A DNA stretch of 64,000 nt from positions 62,001-126,000 of the forward strand of contig CAYTKQ010000001.1 in the NCBI GenBank assembly GCA_964438705.1. The letters run 5' to 3'. The DNA comes from Christensenella sp964438705 (GTDB taxonomy: Bacteria; Bacillota; Clostridia; Christensenellales; Christensenellaceae). Shown piece by piece: positions 41,614-50,614 of the stretch. The number at the start of each line of letters is the position of its first letter. Within the stretch, counting starts at the first letter, position 1. A program made the translations under genes and the position numbers. Under the pieces are notes generated by a model, which ran no database searches, had not been told where the DNA came from, and saw only the letters and a list, made by a program, of their open reading frames with translations.

Positions 41614-43356
41614 ATGGTTTCAATTACGATAGATGGCGTAAAGGTAGAGGCGCCGGACTATTCCACCGTGCTGGACGCTGCGCGAAAAGCGAATATCGAC
41701 ATCCCCACCCTTTGTTATTTGAAAGGCGTGAATGCGATCGGCGCTTGCCGTATTTGTCTGGTGGAAGTCAAGAACAATCCAGCCTTGCAGGCGGCGTGCG
41801 TGCTGCCCGTTACGGAAGGGATGGAGGTATTCACAAAATCTGAGAAGGTTTTGAAGGCGAGGAAGGTGAGCCTCGATCTGTTGCTCTCCAACCACGACAG
41901 GGAATGCCTAACATGCGAACGCAATCAGAACTGTGAATTGCAGAAGCTTGCGGAGGAATTCAATATTCGCGGCATCAAATATGAAGGCGAAAAACTGTTA
42001 AAGGATATCGACGACGAATCTGTTTCCGTCGTGCGCAACCCCAACAAGTGCGTTCTGTGCAAGCGCTGCATCGCGGCGTGCGGAAAAATTCAGAGCGTGG
42101 GTGTGATCGGCGCGACAGAACGTGGATTCAAAACAATCGTTGAACCTGTTTGGGGCAAATCTCTTGTGGATGTTCCGTGCATCAATTGCGGACAGTGTAT
42201 CGTTTCCTGCCCGGTGGGCGCGCTTACGGAAAAGAGCGAGATCGACAACGTATGGGCGGCGCTGCACAATCCGAATATGCATGTTGTGGTACAGCCTGCG
42301 CCGGCGGTGCGCGTTGCGATCGGCGAGGAATTTGGCATGCCGATGGGAACGCGTGTGACGGGCAAGCTGGCTGCCGCGCTGCGTAAAATGGGCTTCGACA
42401 AAGTGTTTGATACGGACTTCGGCGCGGACCTCACCATCATGGAGGAAGGCTACGAATTTATCAACCGCGTACAGAACGGCGGAAAACTGCCGATGATCAC
42501 CTCCTGTTCGCCGGGATGGATCAAATATGCGGAATATTTCTTCCCGGATATGCTCGATCATCTCTCAAGCTGCAAATCGCCGCACCAGATGCTCGGCGCG
42601 ATCATCAAATCCTATTATGCGCAGGAGCACGGCATCGATCCGTCGAAGATATTCACGGTTTCCGTGATGCCTTGTACGGCGAAAAAATATGAAAAAGATC
42701 GTCCGGGGCAAGATGCGACGGGATATCCGGATGTGGATGCCGTGCTGACGACGCGTGAAATGGCGCAGATGATCAAGGAAGCGGGAATCGATTTTGCGAA
42801 CCTGCCGGACGAAGATTTCGATGAAGTTCTCGGTACGTCTACCGGCGCGGGCGTTATATTTGGCGCGACAGGCGGCGTGATGGAGGCGGCACTGCGTACG
42901 GTTGCGGAGGCGCTCACGGGGAAAGAACTTGACAGCATCGATTTCTGCGATGTACGCGGAATTGCGGGCATCAAAGAAGCGGAGATCATGGTTGGCGACC
43001 TGCCGGTGAAGGTTGCGGTGGTAAGCGGCACAGGGAATGCCAAAAAGCTTCTGGAGGCAGTGCGTGCCGGTGAAAAGGAATATCATTTCATCGAGATCAT
43101 GGCCTGCCCGGGCGGCTGCGTAAACGGCGGCGGACAGCCCATTGTTTCGGCGCGTGTGAAGAACGTGCTCGATCCGCGCGTGGTGCGCGCACAGGGGCTC
43201 TATGACGAGGATTGCGATAAGAATGTGCGGAAGTCCCATGAGAATCCGGACATCAAAAAACTCTATGATGACTTCCTCGAAAAACCAAACAGCCACAAGG
43301 CGCATGAATTACTGCACACCTTCTATTCGGAGAAGCCGAAGTATAGGGAACAGTAA
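41614..43356 (+). CDS. hydA: [FeFe] hydrogenase catalytic subunit HydA
   Basis: A 580-residue enzyme. In order: plant-type [2Fe-2S] domain (IPTLCYLKGVNAIGACRIC), the His/Cys [4Fe-4S] cluster (HDRECLTCERNQNC), two ferredoxin clusters (CVLCKRCIAACGK, CINCGQCIVSCPVG), then intact H-cluster motifs TSCSPGW, MPCTAKKYE and MACPGGCVNGGGQP, and a C-terminal HydA-type tail. It reduces protons to H2 at the diiron site in the cytosol. Note Ser in place of the second Cys of TSCCPGW, as in other multimeric bifurcating enzymes. No maturase genes (hydE, hydF, hydG) are in the window. Confidence 0.96.
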   Translation: MVSITIDGVKVEAPDYSTVLDAARKANIDIPTLCYLKGVNAIGACRICLVEVKNNPALQAACVLPVTEGMEVFTKSEKVLKARKVSLDLLLSNHDRECLTCERNQNCELQKLAEEFNIRGIKYEGEKLLKDIDDESVSVVRNPNKCVLCKRCIAACGKIQSVGVIGATERGFKTIVEPVWGKSLVDVPCINCGQCIVSCPVGALTEKSEIDNVWAALHNPNMHVVVQPAPAVRVAIGEEFGMPMGTRVTGKLAAALRKMGFDKVFDTDFGADLTIMEEGYEFINRVQNGGKLPMITSCSPGWIKYAEYFFPDMLDHLSSCKSPHQMLGAIIKSYYAQEHGIDPSKIFTVSVMPCTAKKYEKDRPGQDATGYPDVDAVLTTREMAQMIKEAGIDFANLPDEDFDEVLGTSTGAGVIFGATGGVMEAALRTVAEALTGKELDSIDFCDVRGIAGIKEAEIMVGDLPVKVAVVSGTGNAKKLLEAVRAGEKEYHFIEIMACPGGCVNGGGQPIVSARVKNVLDPRVVRAQGLYDEDCDKNVRKSHENPDIKKLYDDFLEKPNSHKAHELLHTFYSEKPKYREQ

Positions 43357-43375
43357 GTCACGGAGGTACACAACA

Positions 43376-43412
43376 GACACGCCCGGCGACCAATCGTTGC
43401 CGGGCGTCTGTT
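43376..43412 (+). terminator. Terminator after hydA
   Basis: Long GC stem ACGCCCGGC / GCCGGGCGT extended by CAG / CTG across a two-base bulge, followed by TTTG. The U-run is short. Confidence 0.65.
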
Positions 43413-43468
43413 TGTAAAAAAGGGCATATGCAGTGCATAACCCAATCATATTTTAAGGAGATGACAGG

Positions 43469-44752
43469 ATGGAACAAACAGCAAAAATCAGCATGACGAA
43501 TAAAAAAGAAGGGAGGAGGATGCTCGTTTTATTTTCCACAATGGCAATTCAACTTTGCCTTGGAGTGGCTTACATCTGGAGCGTTTTTCAATCGGGAATC
43601 AGTCAATCGCTATTTGGCGGAGACAATGCGCTCGCAAGCCTATCTTATTCATTGCTGCTGGCATTCATTACGATTGGCAGCGTGATCGGCGGAAAGCTAA
43701 GCAGTCGATACTCTGTGCGTGCGGTGATCATCACAGGCGGAATCATATTATCTATAGGTTTTTTTCTTTCCGGTTTTATTACTGAGGCAAATTCATGGCT
43801 TTTGTGGATCACATACGGTATTTTGGGCGGCATTGGAATGGGCTTTACCTATTCGACCACCATTGCCTGTACGCAAAAGTGGTTTCCTGATAAAAAGGGA
43901 ATGGTAACAGGCTTTATCGTTGCGTCATTAGGATTCGGCGGCGTTGTATTCACACCGCTCGTGGAATCGCTGATCAACAGCTTTGGCGGTTTTGGTGTAG
44001 GGGAGATGAAGACCTTTATGGTTCTGGCGGGCGTATTTCTGGTGGTATGCACCATATTTGGGAGCTTTATCAAGAACCCTTCGCAGGAATATCTGGAACG
44101 GTTTGAAAAACTTTCTCCCAAGAAGGATGCGATCCAGAGTGCAGAAGTCAAAAGCCTTTCTCCGCGTGAAGTATTGAAAAAGGCGGATTTTTATCTGATC
44201 ACGTTTGCGATGATGCTCGCGTGTATGGGCGGATTGATGATGATCGGTTTTGCAAAGCCGATCGCGCTTGCAAAAGGCTTGGCAGAAATTGCCGTAGTAG
44301 GCGTTTTGCTCATATCGATTTTCAACGCCGTGGGAAGGGCGCTTTGGGGTGTCGTTTCCGATAAGATCGGCAGAAAAAAGACCTTGTGCTTTTTGCTTGC
44401 GGGGGCGGCAATATTGTCTTTGCTGGTTGGCTTTGCAAGCGGATATTGGATATTCATCGTGATTGGCGGCATCGGCTTTTTTTATGGCGGATTTCTTTCC
44501 ACATTCCCGGCGTTTACTTCCGATTTGTTTGGCACGAAATACATGGCGACCAACTACGGCATGGTGCTTCTTGGATTCGGCGTTGCCGCGGTTGTGTCCT
44601 CGTACATTGCGGGATACTTTAAAAATTTAGCGGAGAATGACATCACGCAGATGAACCCAGCGTTCTACATCGCCGCAGCTTGCGCCTGTCTGGGCATTGT
44701 GTTGGTTCTTTTGGTTGGAAGAAAGAAAAAAGCGCAGATCAAAGAGGGATAA
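43469..44752 (+). CDS. MFS transporter, oxalate/formate antiporter (OFA) family
   Basis: A 427-residue carrier with twelve predicted membrane segments. The OFA-type features are the N-terminal IQLCLGVAYIWSVFQ, the GGKLSSRYSVRAVIITGG loop 2-3 motif, and YGILGGIGMGFTYSTTIACTQKWFPDKKGMVTG, with a related second half (GRALWGVVSDKIGRKK). It moves an organic anion such as oxalate, formate or a related monocarboxylate across the membrane; the exact substrate is not readable. AAGGAG precedes the ATG. Monocistronic, between the hydA and its own terminator. Confidence 0.88.
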   Translation: MEQTAKISMTNKKEGRRMLVLFSTMAIQLCLGVAYIWSVFQSGISQSLFGGDNALASLSYSLLLAFITIGSVIGGKLSSRYSVRAVIITGGIILSIGFFLSGFITEANSWLLWITYGILGGIGMGFTYSTTIACTQKWFPDKKGMVTGFIVASLGFGGVVFTPLVESLINSFGGFGVGEMKTFMVLAGVFLVVCTIFGSFIKNPSQEYLERFEKLSPKKDAIQSAEVKSLSPREVLKKADFYLITFAMMLACMGGLMMIGFAKPIALAKGLAEIAVVGVLLISIFNAVGRALWGVVSDKIGRKKTLCFLLAGAAILSLLVGFASGYWIFIVIGGIGFFYGGFLSTFPAFTSDLFGTKYMATNYGMVLLGFGVAAVVSSYIAGYFKNLAENDITQMNPAFYIAAACACLGIVLVLLVGRKKKAQIKEG

Positions 44753-44823
44753 AAAGCAACGCGATAATTGTAGGACATTCAATGGGGCAGGGCGCTTTCA
44801 GAGACTTTGCACCATGGCAAACG

Positions 44824-44867
44824 CCCCCGGTTCTGCTGGTGCATAGCCGGGGGATGCTTTGTTTTTT
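44824..44867 (+). terminator. Terminator after the MFS gene
   Basis: Stem CCCCCGG / CCGGGGG with a 16-base loop and TTTGTTTTTT downstream. The 70 bases before it hold nothing recognisable. Confidence 0.75.
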
Positions 44868-44892
44868 AATGCCGGATTAGAGGATTTAACGT

Positions 44893-44921
44893 TTGTATTG
44901 TATAATATATTACTATAAATA
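44893..44921 (+). promoter_or_regulatory. Possible dnaG promoter
   Basis: TTGTAT and TAAATA, 17 bases apart, just before the dnaG ribosome site. A TATAAT at 44901-44906 overlaps it but has no good -35. Confidence 0.4.
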
Positions 44922-44941
44922 ATTATGAAAGGGACAGGAGT

Positions 44942-46708
44942 ATGCCTTTTTTTTCTGAGGAATGGATTTCCGATCTGCTGACCAAGGTGAACCTTGCTGA
45001 TTTGATCGGTGAATATGTGACGCTGCAAAATAAAGGCGGACGCTGGTGGGCGTGCTGTCCGTTTCACAATGAGAAGACCCCCAGCTTTTCGGTGAATCCG
45101 GAAAAGGGGTTCTATCACTGCTTTGGCTGCGGAAAGGGCGGGAACGCCATTCAGTTTGTCATGGAGCAGGAGAAAATGACGTTTCCCGAGGCGTGCCAGT
45201 ATCTTGCGGAAAAGGTGAAGCTGCCGATTCCCGAGATGACGGATAACACAAACTATGAAAAACGTAAGCAATTGCGTGAAAAAATCCATGAGATGAATCG
45301 GATTGCCGCGCAGTATTTTCATAAGAATCTCTATTCCGCCGAAGGGAAGGGAGCGCTTGCGTATCTGCACAATCGCGGCATTGGCGACCGGGTAATCAAA
45401 ACCTTTGGCATGGGATATGCAAAGGATGGGTGGGATCATCTAATGAAGCTGCTCGCCGAGCAGGGTTACACCAAGCAGGACATGCAGACGGCAGGATTGA
45501 TCAAAATGGGCGACGGAAAAAGTTATGATATGTTTCGCAACCGCGCGATCATTCCCATCATCAACACTTTTGGAAACGTGATCGGCTTTGGCGGACGCGT
45601 GATGGATGACGGAATGCCGAAGTATTTGAACTCCCCTGAAACGGCGGCGTTTAACAAGAGCAGAAATTTATACAACCTAAACCTTGTTCGCAGGCAAAAG
45701 AATATTTCGCATTTGATTCTTGTGGAAGGGTATATGGATGTGATCGCCTTGTTTTCCTACGGGATACCGGAATGCGTGGCTACGCTTGGGACGGCGCTGA
45801 CGCAGGATCAGGCGCGCATTTTGAAGCGCTACACGAACCATGTCTACATCTCCTACGACGGTGACGGCGCAGGCAAAAAAGCGACGCTGCGGGCGCTGGA
45901 CATTTTGGATAAAGAGGGGATCGAGACGCGGGTGGTGAGCATCCCCGGCGGACAGGATCCGGACGAATATCTCAAAGAGCATGAAAAAAAAGGATATGTG
46001 GAGCTCATGAAAGCGTCCTTGCCCATGATGGATTACAAATTCCGCAATGCGGCTGAAAAATATGACATGACGGATAGCTATCAGAAAGAAAAGTTTGCGC
46101 AGGAATGCGTAGGAATGCTCAAGGAAGTGACGAGTGCGGTCGTTCGGGAGCGATATATGAAAAAGCTCGCAGAGATGACGGGGTTCTCACTTTCCTCCAT
46201 TTCGCAGGACGCAGGCGGTCTTAAGGGAAGCGACGCAGAATGGACGCCGCCCGTGGTACGTGAAAAAACATTTGCCACAGCGGAGGAAAAGGCGGAGAAC
46301 GAATTGATCCGCATGATTTGCGCAAACCCGGAAGTGATGATGCAAAAAGTCGGCGATAGGCTTACTGCGGAGGATTTTAGGCGGGAAGTTTACAAAAAGA
46401 TTTTTGCTTTGCAGTACGCAAAAAAAGGAAAAGGCATTCTGGATGGCGAATTATTATCCGTGCTGGATGAAGCCGAGCGTGCGGAAATCACGGAAATGTT
46501 TGCAGTGGAAGATGACACCCGACAGATGATGAGCGATGATCTATTGAACGGATACATCCGCCAGATACAGATGGCGCGTCTTGAGCGCCGCAGCAAAAAA
46601 TTGCTTGCCGCATGCAATCAGGAACAGGATGCGGAAAAAAAGCAGGCGCTTTTAAAGCAGGTCGCTGATATTTCCAAACAGATGCACAAATTGAAGACGA
46701 GTTTCTAA
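44942..46708 (+). CDS. dnaG: DNA primase
   Basis: A 588-residue primase that makes RNA primers at the replication fork. N-terminal CHC2 zinc finger CCPFHNEKTPSFSVNPEKGFYHCFGCGKGG, then the RNA-polymerase-like core with GFGGRVMDDGMPKYLNSPET, the TOPRIM Glu in LVEGYMDVIAL and the metal-site DGDGAGKKA. The C-terminal 150 residues form the helical DnaB-interacting part. GGACAGGAG lies before the ATG. It is followed after 24 bases by sigA, as in other Firmicutes, but without rpsU in front. Confidence 0.96.
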   Translation: MPFFSEEWISDLLTKVNLADLIGEYVTLQNKGGRWWACCPFHNEKTPSFSVNPEKGFYHCFGCGKGGNAIQFVMEQEKMTFPEACQYLAEKVKLPIPEMTDNTNYEKRKQLREKIHEMNRIAAQYFHKNLYSAEGKGALAYLHNRGIGDRVIKTFGMGYAKDGWDHLMKLLAEQGYTKQDMQTAGLIKMGDGKSYDMFRNRAIIPIINTFGNVIGFGGRVMDDGMPKYLNSPETAAFNKSRNLYNLNLVRRQKNISHLILVEGYMDVIALFSYGIPECVATLGTALTQDQARILKRYTNHVYISYDGDGAGKKATLRALDILDKEGIETRVVSIPGGQDPDEYLKEHEKKGYVELMKASLPMMDYKFRNAAEKYDMTDSYQKEKFAQECVGMLKEVTSAVVRERYMKKLAEMTGFSLSSISQDAGGLKGSDAEWTPPVVREKTFATAEEKAENELIRMICANPEVMMQKVGDRLTAEDFRREVYKKIFALQYAKKGKGILDGELLSVLDEAERAEITEMFAVEDDTRQMMSDDLLNGYIRQIQMARLERRSKKLLAACNQEQDAEKKQALLKQVADISKQMHKLKTSF

Positions 46709-46732
46709 AATTTATATAGTAGGTGAAATTGA

Positions 46733-47902
46733 TTGGCTGAGAAAAAAGAAAAAATTGCAGCAGGCGGACAGGCGGAAGAAGCCGTTAAGAAGGAAAAGTC
46801 TGTCGAAAAGAAGGATCAATCCAAGCTGACGGATGAGAAGATTGCAAAGATCGTCGAAGTCGGTAAGGCAAAAGGCGTGTTGAAGTATACGGAAATTTCC
46901 GAATATATCGACGACGCGCATGCAGCGCCTGACCAGATCGATAAGCTCTACGAGGCGCTCGAGGAGCTTAATATTGATGTGCTCGACGATGAGATCGAAA
47001 AGGAAGTACCCAAGGCCGAGGACGAGACGGAAGCGGAGGTCGTGGATTTTGAGATATCGATGCCGGAAAACATCAATATCGACGACCCGGTCAGAATGTA
47101 TTTAAAGGAGATCGGCAAGGTGCCTCTTCTTTCTGCGACAGAAGAGGTGGAGCTTGCAAAGCTGATGGGCGAGGGCGATCAGGAAGCGAAGCGCAAGCTG
47201 GCAGAGGCAAATCTGCGCCTCGTGGTCAGCATCGCAAAGCGCTATGTTGGACGTGGTATGCTGTTCCTTGATTTGATTCAGGAGGGAAATCTCGGGTTGA
47301 TCAAGGCAGTGGAAAAATTTGATTATCAAAAGGGATACAAGTTCAGCACCTATGCGACATGGTGGATCCGTCAGGCCATCACGCGCGCGATTGCAGATCA
47401 GGCGCGCACGATCCGTATTCCCGTGCATATGGTTGAAACGATCAATAAGCTGATTCGTGTATCCCGTCAATTGCTTCAGCAATACGGCAGAGATCCTTTG
47501 CCGGAGGAGCTGGCGAAGGAAATGGATATTTCAGAGGAAAAGGTGCGTGAGATATTGAAGATTGCGCAGGAGCCTGTTTCCTTGGAAACGCCGATTGGTG
47601 AGGAAGAGGACAGCCATCTGGGAGATTTTATTCCGGATGACGATGCGCCCGCTCCGGCAGAGGCGGCGGCGTTTACACTGCTTAAGGAGCAGTTGATGGA
47701 TGTTCTTGATACGCTGACTCCCCGTGAGGAAAAGGTTCTGAAGCTGCGGTTTGGTCTGGAGGATGGCCGGGCGCGTACACTCGAAGAAGTGGGGAAAGAA
47801 TTTCAAGTGACGCGCGAACGCATTCGGCAGATCGAAGCGAAGGCGCTGCGCAAGCTGCGTCATCCGAGCAGAAGCAAGAAACTGAGAGACTTTTTAGAAT
47901 AA
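46733..47902 (+). CDS. sigA: Primary sigma factor SigA (RpoD)
   Basis: A 389-residue sigma-70 factor with a Lys/Glu-rich N-terminal region 1.1, region 1.2 and 2 (DPVRMYLKEIGKVPLL, AEANLRLVVSIAKRYVGRGM, FSTYATWWIRQAITRAIADQ), region 3 (IRIPVHMVETINKL) and the region 4 helix-turn-helix TLEEVGKEFQVTRERIRQIEAKALRKLR. The start is a TTG at 46733 with AGGTG seven bases upstream; TTG starts also occur at 1414, 14054, 52411 and 63688. Its recognition fits the TTGACA / TATAAT boxes seen throughout the window. Confidence 0.97.
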   Translation: MAEKKEKIAAGGQAEEAVKKEKSVEKKDQSKLTDEKIAKIVEVGKAKGVLKYTEISEYIDDAHAAPDQIDKLYEALEELNIDVLDDEIEKEVPKAEDETEAEVVDFEISMPENINIDDPVRMYLKEIGKVPLLSATEEVELAKLMGEGDQEAKRKLAEANLRLVVSIAKRYVGRGMLFLDLIQEGNLGLIKAVEKFDYQKGYKFSTYATWWIRQAITRAIADQARTIRIPVHMVETINKLIRVSRQLLQQYGRDPLPEELAKEMDISEEKVREILKIAQEPVSLETPIGEEEDSHLGDFIPDDDAPAPAEAAAFTLLKEQLMDVLDTLTPREEKVLKLRFGLEDGRARTLEEVGKEFQVTRERIRQIEAKALRKLRHPSRSKKLRDFLE

Positions 47903-47927
47903 ATGTATTGATCATTTGTATAACAAG

Positions 47928-47960
47928 AACAGCGGGTTCAAAAAAACCTGCTGTTTTTTT
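47928..47960 (+). terminator. Terminator after sigA
   Basis: Stem AACAGCGGGTT / AACCTGCTGTT (with a G-T pair), six-base loop and seven T. Confidence 0.85.
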
Positions 47961-47979
47961 GTGCTTTTTAAGAAGATGC

Positions 47980-48008
47980 TTGACAAACAAGAGGATGCAA
48001 AATATACT
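47980..48008 (+). promoter_or_regulatory. Promoter of the membrane hydrolase gene
   Basis: Consensus TTGACA and TATACT with a 17-base spacer, one of the strongest in the window. Just downstream the element GACATAAA occurs twice (48012 and 48034), a possible regulator-binding direct repeat. Confidence 0.88.
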
Positions 48009-48056
48009 AAAGACATAAATAATGAACTGAGGACATAAAAATAAGGAGGAAGTATT

Positions 48057-49985
48057 ATGAAAGGGTCAAAAGGAATGTCTGCAAAGAATGCTGGGCGAGT
48101 TTTGTGTATTTGTCTGATTTTGATTCTAATCAGCTGTATTGGCGCATCTTTGCTGCAAACGTCTTTTGGTGGAGTAGAGATCATTGATTTCAAAATTCCG
48201 ACTGCAAACGGAACGTGGATCGCGGGAAATTTGTTCAAGCCTGTCGGAGCGTCGGCGGAAAATCCTGTTCCAATCGTCATTACATGCCCGGGTTATTTGA
48301 ACAACGACGAGATGCAGGACAGCACAGCAATTGAGCTTTCACGCAGGGGCGTGGCAGTGCTTAGCTATGATCCATATTTTCATGGGGATTCCAGTTCGGA
48401 CGAGATGAGCGTGATCGAATCGACGATGAGCAGCGGTGTGGGCATGATTCCGTTGGTCGAATACGTTTACAACAATCTCAATTATGTAGATCAGTCCCAA
48501 ATCGGTGTAATGGGGCATTCGATGGGGGGAATGAGCGTGTGGTTCACCCTGATGCATTATGGGGGGCAATATCGCTCCGCGCTTGAAGCAGCTAAGGAAC
48601 CGGGTTCGGACGGTGGAACGGAAATTACGCAACAAGAGCAAATTGCAGCACAGGCACAAAACAAGGTAAGTGCCGGTCTTGCAAGCGGAAATGTAAGATT
48701 GTCTACCGAGGAAACATTTGCAATGATCCATGCAAATGTGGGGATCAACTATGGAAAATATGATGAAGGATGTTATGACCTGACACGTGGAAATGGCGAT
48801 TTGTCCGGGAATTGCTATGAATCATTATCAGCAGTGAATGCCGAATTGCCCGAAGCGGAGCAGGTTGATTCCGTTGAGATCGGAACGTTCTATGGCAACG
48901 CGGCGGATAAGAGCCTGCGCGTGGTATACAACCCGAACGGCACACATCAGATGCAGCATTTTTCCACTGAAAGCACGGCGGATAACGTAGCATTTTTCCT
49001 TACTGCATTTGAAATGAGCAATCCGATTCCGCTGGAAAATCAACTTTGGCTGGCGAAGGAAATATTCAATGCGATTGGCCTGTTCGCAATGATCGTTTTG
49101 TTGATTCCATTATCAATTTTGCTTCTGGAGCTCCCGATGTTCAAAGGTCTGAAAGGAGAAATGCCTGCGGCATTTCCTGCGCTTGCAAACGGTAAGCGCA
49201 AAGCTCTGTTTTGGGGAAGCTGGATATTGAGCTGGGTCATTTCGTGGATTTCTTATATGCCTGTGACAACGCTTGACAAGGTGATTTTTCCGAATACTGC
49301 GTCGATGGGGATCGCAAGCCTATTCCCGCAGCAGCCGACAAACTACATCATGCTGTGGGCTGTGTTCAATGGAATCGTAGGGATTCTGTTGTTCCTGATC
49401 TTTTTCAGAGGAGCAAAGAAGGAGGGCGTCACGCCGGATATGCTCGGCGTGCGGATCGGCGCAAAGGACTTTTTCAAGACGCTTGGGCTTGCGGCTGTTG
49501 TATTCGCCCTGTTCTATGCGATCGTGGCACTGGCAGGATATTTGTTCCACACAGATTTTCGGCTTTGGTTCATCGCGATCTGTGGATTCACCGCCGATAA
49601 GCTGCTCGTCATGCTGCAATACCTCCCGTTCTATTTCATCTTCTTTTTTGCAAACGCGGTATTGATGAACAGCTTTTATCGCAGGGAAGGGCAAAAGGAA
49701 GGGTTCAGCATGTTTCTGATGGGATTGGGCAATGTTTTAGGGATCATTGCCCTGAACATTGTGCAATATGCAGTGTTGTTTTCCACGGGAAATGCCTATT
49801 GGGGGGCGGACCGACTATACCCGCTGCTGACGCTGCCGCTCATCCCGTTCCTGTTTGCAGCGGCCTACATCAGCCGACAGCTCTTTAAGGCGACGGGTAA
49901 AATTTGGCTGGGCGCGCTGATTAATACGCTGATCTTTGTCATGGTGGCGGTTGCCAATACGGCGACGCTTACGCCGCTGCACTGA
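48057..49985 (+). CDS. Alpha/beta hydrolase fused to a polytopic membrane domain
   Basis: A 642-residue protein. One N-terminal membrane segment (residues 13-33) leads to an extracellular alpha/beta hydrolase domain with the nucleophile elbow GVMGHSMGGMS (near residue 155), an oxyanion-type motif ITCPGYLNND and a likely catalytic His near the end of the domain (GTHQMQHF). From about residue 345 there are eight or so hydrophobic segments. The combination resembles membrane-bound esterase-like proteins of Firmicutes of unknown substrate. It has a strong promoter, and a MarR regulator gene lies directly downstream. Lipid or ester processing is inferred only. Confidence 0.75.
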   Translation: MKGSKGMSAKNAGRVLCICLILILISCIGASLLQTSFGGVEIIDFKIPTANGTWIAGNLFKPVGASAENPVPIVITCPGYLNNDEMQDSTAIELSRRGVAVLSYDPYFHGDSSSDEMSVIESTMSSGVGMIPLVEYVYNNLNYVDQSQIGVMGHSMGGMSVWFTLMHYGGQYRSALEAAKEPGSDGGTEITQQEQIAAQAQNKVSAGLASGNVRLSTEETFAMIHANVGINYGKYDEGCYDLTRGNGDLSGNCYESLSAVNAELPEAEQVDSVEIGTFYGNAADKSLRVVYNPNGTHQMQHFSTESTADNVAFFLTAFEMSNPIPLENQLWLAKEIFNAIGLFAMIVLLIPLSILLLELPMFKGLKGEMPAAFPALANGKRKALFWGSWILSWVISWISYMPVTTLDKVIFPNTASMGIASLFPQQPTNYIMLWAVFNGIVGILLFLIFFRGAKKEGVTPDMLGVRIGAKDFFKTLGLAAVVFALFYAIVALAGYLFHTDFRLWFIAICGFTADKLLVMLQYLPFYFIFFFANAVLMNSFYRREGQKEGFSMFLMGLGNVLGIIALNIVQYAVLFSTGNAYWGADRLYPLLTLPLIPFLFAAAYISRQLFKATGKIWLGALINTLIFVMVAVANTATLTPLH

Positions 49986-50001
49986 TTACTACAACATACT
50001 G

Positions 50002-50042
50002 AATAGCAAGACGGAAGGCGTTACGCCTTCCGTCTTGCTATT
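50002..50042. terminator. 19-bp perfect inverted repeat after the hydrolase gene
   Basis: The arms 50002-50020 and 50024-50042 are perfectly complementary with a three-base TTA centre. No U-run follows, so termination would rely on stem stability. The 3' arm contains the -35 box of the next promoter. Could act in both directions. Confidence 0.65.
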
Positions 50043-50063
50043 CGCGTTTTGCTATACTATACT
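50035..50063 (+). promoter_or_regulatory. marR-like gene promoter
   Basis: TTGCTA and TATACT with a 17-base spacer; the -35 is inside the 3' arm of the upstream hairpin. Confidence 0.7.
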
Positions 50064-50095
50064 AAGAATCAGAAAACAAAAAAGGAATCGGTGCA

Positions 50096-50590
50096 ATGGG
50101 ATTGGAATGGCTTGGAAAATATAGAGGATTTGTCGGTAAACTGATGAAATTCGGCAACGCATATGCGCGCACGTACAATGATGAAAACAGGGTGGTCGAC
50201 TCGCCGATCAAATTGTCCTCGGCGCAAATCCAGACGTTGGAATGCATTATAGAAAACGAGGAAAACAATCGCAATATGGCGGCGTTGTCAGCGATGCTTG
50301 GCATGACGCCAAGCGCATTTTCCAAGAATGTAAATAAGATGATGGGGAAGGGCTTGCTTGAAAAATATCAGGCTTCCAATAACAAAAAGGATATCATCGT
50401 GCGCGTCTCCGATTTCGGAAAAAAAATATATGAGCAGTATGCGGACCATGCTTTGGAGGCAGTATTCAACGAGATGTTTGAAAAACTTGATGAGATACCG
50501 GAGCAATATTTGGAGAAATTTGCCGAAATATTGGAAATTGCGGCGGATGCGACCTTCAAGCCGAATCTGCCCACGCTCATCAAGCTGTGA
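50096..50590 (+). CDS. MarR-family winged-helix regulator
   Basis: A 164-residue regulator: dimerisation helices at both ends and a winged helix in LSSAQIQTLECIIENE, MAALSAMLGMTPSAFSKNVNKMMGKGLLEKYQASNNKKDIIVRVSDFGKKIYE. It is typical of MarR proteins that sense small phenolic or lipid-like ligands. It lies between the membrane hydrolase gene and trmK with its own promoter. The hydrolase is a plausible target because of adjacency and the direct repeat near its promoter; this is inference. Confidence 0.85.
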   Translation: MGLEWLGKYRGFVGKLMKFGNAYARTYNDENRVVDSPIKLSSAQIQTLECIIENEENNRNMAALSAMLGMTPSAFSKNVNKMMGKGLLEKYQASNNKKDIIVRVSDFGKKIYEQYADHALEAVFNEMFEKLDEIPEQYLEKFAEILEIAADATFKPNLPTLIKL

Positions 50591-50614
50591 CAGGCTGGCG
50601 GAGTTGATGAGCTT

